From Gammaproteobacteria bacterium (GTDB taxonomy: Bacteria > Pseudomonadota > Gammaproteobacteria > Xanthomonadales > Wenzhouxiangellaceae), in the NCBI GenBank assembly GCA_021772955.1, contig JAJFKZ010000040.1:1-35681 (forward strand): a stretch of DNA of 35,681 bases, given 5' to 3'. Every line of letters begins with the position of its first letter. The first letter of the stretch is position 1. Under the pieces are notes generated by a model. The model made no database searches. It was not told where the DNA came from and saw nothing but the letters and a program-made list of their open reading frames with translations. The translations under genes were made by a program, and so were the position numbers. Positions 1-8,050 of the stretch are shown one piece after another.

Positions 1-732
1 GCCGGGCTGTTGAAACGCCTGCACAAGCTGCGTGTGGCGCAGTCCTACGGCGCCGGGGTAGAGAGCATCCTCAAGGATCCAGATCTGCGCCACAACATCC
101 ATATCACACGCGTTTGCGGTGTTGCGCTGCAGGACTCCATGTCCGCGTATCTGGCCGACCAGATCGATGCGCACCGCTTACCCGAGCGTGATCTGGCTGA
201 AATAAAGATTGGTATTCTCGGGGTTGGACGTCTGGGCCAGGCCGCAGCCAGTCATTTGCAGCAATGCGGCTATCAGGTCAGCGGTTGGCGACGCAGTGAG
301 CAGGTACAGCAGGGAATGCAGGTATTGCATGGTGGCGAGCAACTGTTTGCCCTGTGTTCGGAGAGCGATTTTGTCATCTGCCTGTTACCGTTGACCCCGG
401 CCACGGAGAACATTCTCAATATCCACCTGTTCAATCACTTGCGCCCCGATGCCTGGCTGATCAATGTCGGTCGTGGTGGTCATCTGGTCGAGAATGATCT
501 GATCTTTGCGCTCGATAATGGCCTGCTGCGTGGCGCGACGCTGGATGTCACACGTGTGGAGCCTTGTCCGCAAGCGCATCCATTCCGACGCCATCCGGCC
601 ATCCAGTTAACCGAGCATACCGCCAGCATCACCGACCCGACCGAAGCGGCTGAAGTCATAGTCACGAATTATCACAGCCTGCAGAATTCCGGTCCATTGC
701 TGTGTCGGGTCGATCACAAGCTGGGTTACTGA
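1..732 (+). CDS. D-isomer-specific 2-hydroxyacid dehydrogenase, GhrA-like (5' truncated by window)
   Basis: The reading frame is open from the first base, so the N-terminus lies outside the window and about 243 residues remain. It reads as the NAD(P)-dependent family that reduces glyoxylate or hydroxypyruvate. The Rossmann dinucleotide loop GVGRLG lies near residue 75. The expected catalytic set follows in order: the Arg of INVGRGGHLV, the Glu of DVTRVEP and the His of LTEHTAS. The segment QSYGAGVES resembles the conserved region just before the NAD domain in GhrA proteins. The family is normally a little over 300 residues, so roughly 70 are missing. The gene runs into the decarboxylase gene on the same strand, which suggests an operon, though no shared pathway is evident. 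Substrate cannot be assigned from sequence alone. Confidence 0.85.
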   Translation, partial: AGLLKRLHKLRVAQSYGAGVESILKDPDLRHNIHITRVCGVALQDSMSAYLADQIDAHRLPERDLAEIKIGILGVGRLGQAAASHLQQCGYQVSGWRRSEQVQQGMQVLHGGEQLFALCSESDFVICLLPLTPATENILNIHLFNHLRPDAWLINVGRGGHLVENDLIFALDNGLLRGATLDVTRVEPCPQAHPFRRHPAIQLTEHTASITDPTEAAEVIVTNYHSLQNSGPLLCRVDHKLGY

Positions 733-820
733 TGAGCGGTCAGTGGCCTATGTTGATCAACCGGACAACGCGGTGCGACCTACTCAGGGTGACCTGGCAA
801 CAGCAATGAGGCGATCGGAT

Positions 821-2824
821 ATGGAAGCTGATAACGACCGGAACCTGCAGCGCTGGCTCAGCCCGCTGTTTCTGGGCAGCTACGCCGAGAACGATGAACT
901 GCTGGAAAAAGTGGTGGTGGAGTTGTTGCGCGATCACGTGTACTGGCGCCGCAATGTGCATCCGGAGGACCCGCCACTGATCAACGCCATGGATCAGCAC
1001 AGCGACGAATACCTGCAGTTCGTCGCGCGCATGAAAACCCAACTGCATGGACTCAGTGCCAGGCTCAAGAACACGGCGCCGTTTTTTAATCCGCGCTACA
1101 TTGGTCACATGGCCTCGGATCTGCTGCTGCCGGGCCTGATCGCGCAACTGGTGACGACCTTATACAACCCCAACCACGTGACCGATGAAGCCGCCCCGGT
1201 GACGCTGGAGCTGGAGCTGGAAGTGGGCCAGCAACTGGCTGCCATGTTCGGCTACAACACTGCTACCAGACACAAGCCCTGCGCCTGGGGCCATATCACC
1301 TCCGGCGGCACGCTGGCCAATGATGAATCTTTGTGGTATTTCCGTGCGGTGCGATACTGGCCACTGGCTGCTGCCGCTGGCATGCGCGACGCTGGATTTG
1401 ACCCTGGCCCGCTGCAGCATTTTGACGGGGATTTTTGCACAGCCAGCGATTGGCAACTGTTCAACCTGAGTATTGATCAGGTGATTGGCTTGCGGCGGGA
1501 ACTGCTGGCAAAAATCCACGCCGCTCTGAGCACAGAGGCAGTTAGCGAACTGGCGGCGCAAATCGAGGCGCAGCGCGTCGAGGCCTTGGGTATGGCGGGG
1601 TTTCAGCAGCGCCATACCGATTTCAACACACCCTGCGTCATGGTGCCGGAAACAGCACATTACTCCTGGGAAAAAGCCCTCAAGCTGCTGGGGTTCGGTA
1701 GCGCCAATCTGATCAGTATCGGGGTCAATGAACGCATGCGTATGGACCCGCAGGCGCTGGCAGCGGCGCTGGCGCTGGCACATGCTGAGCAGCGCCCGGT
1801 GCTGGCGGTCATCGGTGTGTTGGGTACCACCGAATATGGCTCGATTGATCCGATTGACAAAATCGTTGCAGAGCGTCAGCGCTGGCGCAAACAAGGTTTG
1901 AATTTTGCCATCCATGTCGATGCTGCCTGGGGCGGCTACCTGGCCAGCATTTTTCGTGATGCCAGCGGTGGCCTGATCACGCACGCGCAGTTGCGTGAGC
2001 GGTTCCGGCACTTTCCCTCGGCTTCGGTATACCACGCCTTTGCCGAATTGCGGCATGCCGATTCGATCACCGTGGATCCGCACAAACTCGGTTTTGTACC
2101 GTTTGGCTGTGGCGCCTACATCGCCCGTAACCGCGCCATGACAGATTTCGTCAGCCAGCGTGCCGCGTATGTGTTTGCGCTAGAGGATGATCAAAAAGAG
2201 ATCGAGTATGCACGCCGCTTTCGAAATTTGGGTCAGTACATACTGGAAGGTTCCAAGCCTGGTGCAGCAGCTGCTGCGGCCTGGGTTACGCATCGAGTGC
2301 TACCACTGGACCACGAACATTTTGGTCGGCTGTGCGGACAGACCATACGCAACTGTGAATACTTCTTTGACCATCTGCAAGATCTGAGTGCGGCACTGGC
2401 GGGACAGGCGCGGGTGATCATGCCGTTTGAGCCGGACACCAACCTGATTTGTCTGGCGATAAACCCGCAGGGCAATCGTAGTCTTGCCCGGATGAATCGC
2501 TTTGCCGGCAGGATTTACGAACAGCTGCGCGTTGGGGCCCATGTCGACATGCACACGCGCGCCTGGTTTGGCTCCAGAACACTGGTGCACCGCAGTGCGC
2601 TGGCTGATACTGAGGCAGCTCGCCTGATGCAGGAGCTGGACCTGGATCCCGCCAGCTTCACGTTGCATCCAGATGCCAGCGGCGAGCAGGCCGACAACAT
2701 CTTCTTGTTGCGCCATACCTTGATGAACCCGTGGCTATCGGGCTGCAGCGGTACTGGGCTGAACTACCTGGATCGCTACTGCCGCTATCTGATCGAGCTG
2801 GTGCGCCGTGAACTATTGCCGTGA
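821..2824 (+). CDS. Pyridoxal-phosphate-dependent decarboxylase (group II, glutamate/tyrosine/aspartate decarboxylase family)
   Basis: A 667-residue member of the PLP-dependent amino-acid decarboxylase family (PF00282 type). Visible landmarks are the PLP ring-stacking His in ETAHYSWEKA (about residue 280), the pyridine-nitrogen Asp in HVDAAWGGYL (about 367) and the Schiff-base Lys in TVDPHKLGFVPFGCG (about 422). I chose ATG 821 because GAGG lies 9 bases upstream and family similarity begins just after it. An in-frame GTG at 743 would add 26 residues and ATG 806 would add 5, but neither has a good ribosome site. The protein is longer than the usual 450-550 residues, with extra sequence between the N-terminal helices and the PLP core and at the C-terminus. 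It is cytoplasmic. The substrate (glutamate, aspartate or an aromatic amino acid) is not determinable here. Confidence 0.88.
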   Translation: MEADNDRNLQRWLSPLFLGSYAENDELLEKVVVELLRDHVYWRRNVHPEDPPLINAMDQHSDEYLQFVARMKTQLHGLSARLKNTAPFFNPRYIGHMASDLLLPGLIAQLVTTLYNPNHVTDEAAPVTLELELEVGQQLAAMFGYNTATRHKPCAWGHITSGGTLANDESLWYFRAVRYWPLAAAAGMRDAGFDPGPLQHFDGDFCTASDWQLFNLSIDQVIGLRRELLAKIHAALSTEAVSELAAQIEAQRVEALGMAGFQQRHTDFNTPCVMVPETAHYSWEKALKLLGFGSANLISIGVNERMRMDPQALAAALALAHAEQRPVLAVIGVLGTTEYGSIDPIDKIVAERQRWRKQGLNFAIHVDAAWGGYLASIFRDASGGLITHAQLRERFRHFPSASVYHAFAELRHADSITVDPHKLGFVPFGCGAYIARNRAMTDFVSQRAAYVFALEDDQKEIEYARRFRNLGQYILEGSKPGAAAAAAWVTHRVLPLDHEHFGRLCGQTIRNCEYFFDHLQDLSAALAGQARVIMPFEPDTNLICLAINPQGNRSLARMNRFAGRIYEQLRVGAHVDMHTRAWFGSRTLVHRSALADTEAARLMQELDLDPASFTLHPDASGEQADNIFLLRHTLMNPWLSGCSGTGLNYLDRYCRYLIELVRRELLP

Positions 2825-2910
2825 CCATGGCCTGCTTCACCCGACACCGTAGCGCGCTGCCAACATTCAGGTTAACTGTGGATAAGCGACCCGTAGTAAG
2901 GATGCGCAAT

Positions 2911-3966
2911 ATGTACAAATCCTGGCCCGTCTTGTTGTGCTTAGTGCTGCTTGGGCAAGGCGCAATGCCTGCTGTGGCGCAACAGGCAGTTCAAGCGGCT
3001 GACACTGAGACGACGATCGGTGATCGTATCTACAACACCTATGCCACTCAATTGCAGGCCTTGTCGCTGAACGAGCGCAAACACTTTGCCTTGCGCATGT
3101 ACCGGCTCAGTGGCGACGACAGCTATCTGGCGCCGATCAGCAGGGATGCCGAACGGGATGCCAAATCCCTGCACACGACCATGCAGCATATCGCCGATCC
3201 GAAGTACCGCCGTCAGCAGGCGGCACAGATTGTCGAACACTATCGGACCGACACCAAAAAATACCGTCTGCGGAAAAAGCTGTTGGCTCGCTCCGGCGAA
3301 ATCGCCTTTGCCAAAAGCCTGTTATACGATGTTTATCAGGCGGATGACTACGGTCTGATTGGCCAAAAACCGCTGGAAAACATCGAACCGGCCTTGACCT
3401 ATTTGCGTGGCGTTGACTGGGCCGGTTTCTGGTTGGCACCTGCAACTCTGGACATCTACACCGCGCAGTCCGTGAATCAGATTTACTACCTGTACCACCT
3501 GGGCCTTGTCGATCTTCGCGCTGAGTTGAACCAGGCCTTGCGGCAGCGGTTTCCGGACCAGCGCGACGCCGCGTTGAACGAGCTGGAATTCAATAACAAG
3601 ATCTACGGCCTCACCCACATCATCATTGCCGCCAGTGATTATTATCAGCGCTTCGTAGAGCGGCTCGACCACGCCTGGATCTATGCTTACCTTGAAGATA
3701 ATATTGATCGCATCATTGCCACCACCAAGCCCGATATCTACGCGGAAGTGGCCTTGTGCTTTCTGCTAGCAAACGAGCGTGAGCATGCGGTGGTAAGCAA
3801 GGTCAAGCAGGCGCTTGAAGCTGCATTTGATGCGCAGGCGCAAATGATTCCCTCCATCGAGACCGGCACTGATCTGGCGCAGGGTGAGCACCGCAATACG
3901 CTGGCCATCATGATTTACCGTTGGCCGGAAAAGCTGCATCCTGGTCCGATCCTGCAGTTACCGTGA
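2911..3966 (+). CDS. Secreted protein of unknown function with signal peptide
   Basis: A 351-residue protein that I do not recognise with confidence. The frame is open from 2821, overlapping the decarboxylase stop, but ATG 2911 is the likely start: AAGGA lies 8 bases before it and a clean signal peptide begins there (MYKSWPVLLCLVLLGQGAMP, probable cleavage after AVA at about residue 24). The mature part is mostly charged and helical, with no further membrane segment. It contains the strings LSLNERKHFALRMYRLSGD and IYGLTHIIIAASDYYQRFV, which look like conserved helices, and a late segment with CFLLANEREHAVV. It follows the decarboxylase by under 90 bases on the same strand, so co-transcription is likely, but that does not reveal a function. 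It may belong to an uncharacterised DUF family. Confidence 0.75.
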   Translation: MYKSWPVLLCLVLLGQGAMPAVAQQAVQAADTETTIGDRIYNTYATQLQALSLNERKHFALRMYRLSGDDSYLAPISRDAERDAKSLHTTMQHIADPKYRRQQAAQIVEHYRTDTKKYRLRKKLLARSGEIAFAKSLLYDVYQADDYGLIGQKPLENIEPALTYLRGVDWAGFWLAPATLDIYTAQSVNQIYYLYHLGLVDLRAELNQALRQRFPDQRDAALNELEFNNKIYGLTHIIIAASDYYQRFVERLDHAWIYAYLEDNIDRIIATTKPDIYAEVALCFLLANEREHAVVSKVKQALEAAFDAQAQMIPSIETGTDLAQGEHRNTLAIMIYRWPEKLHPGPILQLP

Positions 3967-4095
3967 TGGCATCGCCAGCTGGTAGTTTGGCTTGGTGAGT
4001 ATGGCTGGAACCAACTCCGGATTCAGCCGTATTTGCTGGATGACGATCGCTAAGCTCTGCTTCAGTCGGGTGGCACGAATTGAAGTGCTTCATTG

Positions 4096-5436
4096 CTATT
4101 CCGCCGGCGAGGGGAGCTCCGAGCGCAGCGCCGCCCCGGGCAGTTCCAGCGTCGTGGCCCACACTATTCCCAGGGCCAGCCCCAATGCGATGCCAGAAGG
4201 TGCGGCCCACCCGGCCACGAGCGTCCCCAGCCCTACTGTACACAAGACGAACGTGCCGATCGCTGCACAAGCCACCGCCCCTGCCCAATTCAGTAGCCTG
4301 GCTACGAGCGCGGTTGAATGAATCAGCAGCGCCGCAGCAACGGCGACCGGCACCGACGGGAACTCCGCACCGGGGACGTGACCATCGAGCACGAATCGGT
4401 CGAGGAAATAGGCGCCTCCGGCCACGCCCACGACCCCGACTCCGATTCGGATCGCGGCGACCCATCCCTTTCGCCACAAAGCGATGGCCATCAGCGGTGT
4501 CGCCACTGCGACGACTCCGGGCCAGTAAAATGCGAGGAGCCCGCTGCGGGCGATTGAGACCGCCGCATCGGTACGAGTTTTACTCATCCATTCGAGAACA
4601 GGGAAGTCGATCAGCGCCAAACCCTGGACCGCCTGAGTGTGACTGAACACCAGGCCGATGCCACCGATCGCGCCCAAAAGGGCGAGCAAGCCCAGCGTCA
4701 GGCTCAGCCCCTGCGCTACTCTCGGGTCGAATCGTCGGCTAAGCCAGCGGAATCCGGGCGCGAGTGTGTGGGCGATTTTCTGAGTGCCCGTCAGCCGGAG
4801 CGTCAACCGGAACAAAGCTTGCACCCGGCGCCGGTTTGCCGCGACGCGGGCCGCTACCCACCGAATAATTACAGCTATAAGGAATAAGATCAGAACCAGG
4901 AGTGCCGCGGTTCCGCTCACCTCACTAATGACGTCCCAGGATGCGCCGAGAACGAACCCGAGCATGGCATACACGACCGCCCAGACCAGGCTCGCCAGCA
5001 CATCGAGCAGCACGAAACGGCGATAACGAACCCTTGAGGCGCCGGCGAGAAACGGTACGATGATTCGGGTTGGAGTGGACATCCGGCTCAACACAATGGC
5101 CCACTCCCCCCGACGGAACATGAAGTCCTGCGTTTTCCGGATCGAAGGGCCGAAAAACCTCTGCAGCGGAGCCCATTCCAGCATGCCAGCGCCCCAGCGG
5201 TGACCCGTGTAGAAACCGGTGGCGTTGCCCGCAACGGTCGCGAGCACCACGATCCCCAGCAGGATAGACATTTCGACGTGACCGCGTGATGCGAGGATAC
5301 CGCCGGTGACAACGGCGAGCTCCCCCGGTGTCACGAAACCGAGGAAGAATGCGCCCTCGGACCAGCAGAGCAGTCCAATCAGCAGGTAGACCGTGAACGG
5401 TGGAAGCCCGAGGAGCGGCTGGAGGATTTTGTCCAT
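4096..5436 (-). CDS. DedA (VTT/SNARE-associated) membrane protein fused to a degenerate PAP2-like domain
   Basis: A 446-residue polytopic membrane protein. Residues 1-170 are a DedA domain, the family of inner-membrane lipid transporters/scramblases. The E..FFLGFVTPGELAVVTGG segment and the loop with SRMSTPTRIIVPFLAGASR match its hallmark positions. Residues from about 230 on form further membrane helices that align by eye with a PAP2 lipid-phosphatase domain, as in known DedA-PAP2 fusions. The PAP2 active-site triads look lost: FPSVPVA stands where FPSGHA is expected, and no SRxxxGxHxxxD motif is visible. The frame extends upstream to 5595, but those 53 codons lie mostly in an inverted-repeat element, so ATG 5436 is preferred. 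No strong ribosome site is seen. The coding is GC-rich and opposite in strand to both neighbours. Confidence 0.8.
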   Translation of the reverse strand: MDKILQPLLGLPPFTVYLLIGLLCWSEGAFFLGFVTPGELAVVTGGILASRGHVEMSILLGIVVLATVAGNATGFYTGHRWGAGMLEWAPLQRFFGPSIRKTQDFMFRRGEWAIVLSRMSTPTRIIVPFLAGASRVRYRRFVLLDVLASLVWAVVYAMLGFVLGASWDVISEVSGTAALLVLILFLIAVIIRWVAARVAANRRRVQALFRLTLRLTGTQKIAHTLAPGFRWLSRRFDPRVAQGLSLTLGLLALLGAIGGIGLVFSHTQAVQGLALIDFPVLEWMSKTRTDAAVSIARSGLLAFYWPGVVAVATPLMAIALWRKGWVAAIRIGVGVVGVAGGAYFLDRFVLDGHVPGAEFPSVPVAVAAALLIHSTALVARLLNWAGAVACAAIGTFVLCTVGLGTLVAGWAAPSGIALGLALGIVWATTLELPGAALRSELPSPAE

Positions 5437-5460
5437 GATTGTGGTATGTCGGGTTATGGC

Positions 5461-5643
5461 CTGGCAGCCTGTCGGACTTAACCGATTGTAGCGAGGGAAA
5501 GCCAGTTTGAGACAGATTGTTCGATATTTTGAGGCGAATAGTAGACCTATTTTAACGAAAAAGATCGAGAAATAGGGTCCCATAACAATAGTCATGGCTG
5601 GCTTTTCCGCAGCAGATCAGTGTTAAGTCCGACAGGCCGCCAG
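5461..5643. mobile_element. Candidate MITE-like element with 22-bp terminal inverted repeats
   Basis: Two inverted arms, 5461-5482 (starting CTGGCAGCCTGTCGG) and 5622-5643 (ending CCGACAGGCCGCCAG), match at 21 of 22 positions and bracket 139 bp. The inner sequence is AT-richer than the flanks and encodes nothing convincing. A minus-strand frame runs through it into the DedA gene. No target-site duplication is obvious immediately outside the arms, so the true ends may differ slightly. It could be a miniature transposable element, a REP/BIME-like unit or the remnant of a larger insertion sequence. Confidence 0.6.
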
Positions 5644-6189
5644 AAAATGCGAAAAACGGGTAGTGTGCTTGTTGCTGCGTGCCAAGGAATCTCGAACTAA
5701 CTATACATGGTTGCGACGGCGTCTCTGCGGCTTGCTTCGGTGCGGCTGCGGCGAGTGTGTGGTTTGCCCCGTGGCAAATGAACGCGCCGGGAAGTGATGG
5801 GGCGCACGCACAGGCCCGTCCTGTATAGCCATAAATGAGACAAAGGGGAGGAAAAAGTCGCAGCTTACGCAGGTCGCCCTGCGGTCGTAGCGATGGCTGC
5901 CTTCACTGCGGTCGCAGCAAGCAATCTACGGCTTTTCCGAACAAGACGCGCGCCATTTGCCGCTGTCACCGAAGCCAGGCCGTGGCCTCTTGATTGCTCG
6001 CAGCCAGACGGTTGGGTGTCTCGAGTTCCTCCGAGTTCCTCCACTGGAAATCGGGCAATAAGACGTTTATACTTCCTATACGCCAATTCCGGGGCGATTC
6101 AATGACGCGAAGACGGGCAAGTTATTATTTCATGTTAAGCTCGTCCCTCAGAAAGTTAATTCATTAAAACACCGCAAGGGAGAAATGCC
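5644..6189. other. Intergenic stretch of about 546 bp, no convincing gene
   Basis: Both strands carry only short frames without ribosome sites or recognisable products. The left part is GC-rich with many short repeats (for example GCGGTCG at two places near 5880-5920, and CGAGTTCCTC twice in a row near 6020-6040). The last 100 bases become AT-rich and should hold the promoter of the lipoprotein gene at 6190. I could not define convincing -35/-10 boxes. The change in base composition here marks the left edge of the accessory region. Confidence 0.5.
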
Positions 6190-6720
6190 GTGAAGAAAAT
6201 TCTATTCATATCTGTACTACTTTTAGTGTCGCTGACACTACTCGGTGGGTGTTCTGGGAACCCTTTAACTGAAGAGCAAAAAACTATTTCCGTAGTAAAA
6301 ACTGCTGACGGTATGGGTCAGGATAAACTATATGAAGTAGTGAAAATATGGATGGCTCAAAATTTCAATTCTAGCAAAGCTATGATTGAGTACGATAATA
6401 AAGAAGCTGGGACAATTATTGGCAATAGTAATATGAGATTTCCTTGTTCTGGTCTCGGTTGCCTTGGGCAAGAAGGGTGGAAGTTGCATTTTTCTATGAG
6501 AGTGGATGTTAAAGAGGAGCGCTACAAGGTTTCGTATAGAAACATAGAAGTTTCATGGCCTGCTTCGTATATCAGTGGAGTCCGGCAGCCTGCATATAGA
6601 GGGCCGATAAGTCAAAAAGCATATGACAATGTAAAGGCAGCCTTGTTGGAACTCGCGGATAGGTTAGAAGCATCAATCAATTCTGGCGAAGTTACTGAAA
6701 GCGAAGACGAAGATTGGTAA
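6190..6720 (+). CDS. Lipoprotein, DUF4468-like
   Basis: A 176-residue lipoprotein with a GTG start. AAGGGAG is 7 bases upstream. The signal peptide has a charged start, a hydrophobic core and the lipobox LLGGC at about residues 17-21, so Cys21 would be lipidated. The mature part has the pattern of the DUF4468 (TBP-like fold) family: an N-terminal helix with QDKLYEVVKIWMAQNF, then a strand region ending in AGTIIGN, and later strands in VKEERYKVSYRNIEVSW. The C-terminus is acidic (ESEDEDW). Function is unknown. Codon use is clearly more AT-rich than in flanking genes, which points to horizontal acquisition. It stands alone between long non-coding stretches. Confidence 0.75.
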   Translation: MKKILFISVLLLVSLTLLGGCSGNPLTEEQKTISVVKTADGMGQDKLYEVVKIWMAQNFNSSKAMIEYDNKEAGTIIGNSNMRFPCSGLGCLGQEGWKLHFSMRVDVKEERYKVSYRNIEVSWPASYISGVRQPAYRGPISQKAYDNVKAALLELADRLEASINSGEVTESEDEDW

Positions 6721-6840
6721 TGGGGTTATTGGCTTGTATACAGGCAAACCGGTTATATCATTGCAGATTAGGCACTTTTAGTTTTGAGTCTGCAAAAAAA
6801 ACCCGCCGCTGTTTTGACTCTGAAATATCCGCATATCTAG

Positions 6841-7089
6841 CTGGTTTGGATAACTACCCGCCATCGCCAGAAACGGCTCAATGAACAAGTGATGGATGGA
6901 CGTTACGGCTCGGCCAGTGAGGTCATACGCGCCAGTCTACGCTTACTGGAAGAACGCGAGAAGAAACTTCAGGTGTTGCGGAAAGCCTTGATCACAGGCG
7001 AAGAAAGCGGCCTGGCTGGCGAACTGGACCTACAGAACATCAAGCGACAGGGCCGCGAGAATGCCAGAAAAGCCGGATTGGAGGTATAA
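6841..7089 (+). pseudogene. ParD/CC2985-type antitoxin remnant without a clear start
   Basis: The C-terminal 60 residues are a clear antitoxin of the ParD ribbon-helix-helix type: [20 protein letters not shown] is the diagnostic block. Family-like sequence continues upstream in the same frame ([13 protein letters not shown]), yet between the in-frame TAG at 6838-6840 and GTG 6889 there is no ATG, GTG or TTG codon. The only start codons, GTG 6889 and ATG 6892, would remove the N-terminal DNA-binding strand and have no ribosome site. I therefore read it as a decayed gene, although a short protein from 6889 (66 residues) is possible. The toxin reading frame begins inside its last codons (ATG 7061), the normal arrangement for parDE operons. 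Confidence 0.65.
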
Positions 7090-7372
7090 GCTACTAAAGC
7101 GCCGCCAGGCGCAAGAGGACCTTGTCAACATCTGGCTGTATACCCTCAAGGAATGGGGCATTGTTCAGGCCGATTACTATCTTGATGAACTGTATGACGC
7201 GTTTCAATAACTCAAAACTTCACCACGTCTCGGGGTCGCTCGTGACGATGTTTGGCCGGGTTACTGTTCTCTCCAAGTCAAAAAGCATATTGCCTATTAC
7301 AGACTGCCAGATCGCACCATCGAACTGATGCGTGTCTTGTATGGTCGTATGGATCCCGACACACAGCTTTGA
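7061..7372 (+). pseudogene. ParE/RelE-superfamily toxin, interrupted by an in-frame stop
   Basis: From ATG 7061, overlapping the antitoxin end by 29 bases, the frame encodes a ParE-type toxin of 103 codons broken by TAA at 7208-7210 (codon 50). The first half reads [20 protein letters not shown] and EWGIVQADYYLDEL. The second half, after the stop and in the same frame, reads SPRLGVARDDVWPGY, KKHIAYYRLPD and ends RVLYGRMDPDTQL before TGA 7370-7372. These are the standard ParE landmarks (helical hairpin, then strands ending in the RMD segment). There is no frameshift: a single nonsense codon separates two otherwise intact halves. The toxin is presumably inactive, since the C-terminal strands needed for gyrase poisoning are not made unless the stop is read through. 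Confidence 0.8.
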
Positions 7373-7776
7373 TACGCGCAAGCATCAAGCCTGAAGCAAC
7401 ACCACGACTGACCTGAAAGCCCCATGCATGCCAGGGACTTAAGGGGCCAGGTTGAAACTACCTTCATCATGCACTGCAGATCGATAAACGAGTATCGGAA
7501 ACGACTGAGAATGTTGTAGGCTATTGGCTATGGAGCTTGGGTGTCCTGTACTTCCCCAGGTGTCCTGTACTTCCTGTACTTCCTGTACTTCCATGGAGCT
7601 TGGATGTCCTGTACTTCCTGCTGTACTTCCAGTACTTCCTTGGCCATGGGTATGAACATAGGTATGTCCATGCGTATTGCTAACAGCTATGGAATCAACT
7701 AAGATAAAGTGTGACTTTACAGGTCAATGCACTTCGGTGACAGGCAGGCCGAGGATCAACAAAGGAGCTACCGCCA
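7373..7776. other. Intergenic stretch of about 400 bp with a tandem-repeat tract
   Basis: No gene is supported. It contains the repeat tract listed separately and, near its right end, a possible weak promoter (TTGCTA 7677-7682, 17-base spacer, TAAGAT 7700-7705) that could serve the small gene at 7777. AAAGGAG at 7760-7766 is that gene's ribosome site. Confidence 0.45.
7530..7640. repeat. Direct and tandem repeats built on a TCCTGTACT unit
   Basis: The 9-base unit TCCTGTACT occurs three times head to tail at 7563-7589 and again, with small indels, up to 7640. A larger 26-base direct repeat at 7530-7555 and 7593-7618 begins ATGGAGCTTGG and ends TGTCCTGTACTTCC, differing at one base. The structure suggests replication slippage or nested duplication. 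No coding function is seen. Confidence 0.85.
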
Positions 7777-7971
7777 ATGCCATTCTTTTCCCGTAAAAGC
7801 AATAACGAAGCTGCGCGCAGGCTTCAGCGCGGCATTGAACGCGGCCTCACGGATGGCGTGATTACCGCAGTGACGCCTACAGGTGGCGTGACGATTGATG
7901 TTCAACAAATGCTTAAGCAGCCAAAAGTCCGTCAGCAGATGCAAGAGATGGCCAAGATAAGAGTGGGCTAG
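7777..7971 (+). CDS. Small protein of unknown function (64 aa)
   Basis: ATG 7777 has a strong AAAGGAG site ending 10 bases upstream, so translation is likely. The protein has a basic N-terminus with FFSRKSNNEAARRLQRG, a middle rich in Thr, Val and Gly (VITAVTPTGGVTIDV) and a helical, Gln-rich C-terminus (QQMLKQPKVRQQMQEM). There is no signal peptide or membrane segment and no family I recognise. The next gene starts 79 bases downstream on the same strand, so the two may form one transcript. Confidence 0.55.
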   Translation: MPFFSRKSNNEAARRLQRGIERGLTDGVITAVTPTGGVTIDVQQMLKQPKVRQQMQEMAKIRVG

Positions 7972-8050
7972 CAAAACTATACAAGGGGGTAAGGGCGATG
8001 TTTTCAGTCGCGAAGGCTGATGGAATCATCAAGGGTTTCGCTACCAGAGC

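Noticed and set aside
1160-2083. Long minus-strand open frame of 307 codons inside the decarboxylase gene
   Set aside because: It lies wholly opposite a gene with clear family motifs, has no ribosome site and shows no recognisable protein features. GC-rich coding strands often leave such shadow frames.
3908-4477. Minus-strand frame of 189 codons over the end of the secreted protein and the DedA gene
   Set aside because: It overlaps the DedA frame on the same strand in another phase. Its translation is Arg/Gly-rich and low in complexity, as expected for a shadow.
5893-6105. 70-codon frame in the gap before the lipoprotein
   Set aside because: No ribosome site. Short internal repeats and a composition change suggest non-coding sequence.
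7530-7640. Repeat tract considered as a CRISPR array
   Set aside because: Units are 9-26 bases with no regular spacers of 25-40 bases and no cas genes nearby.
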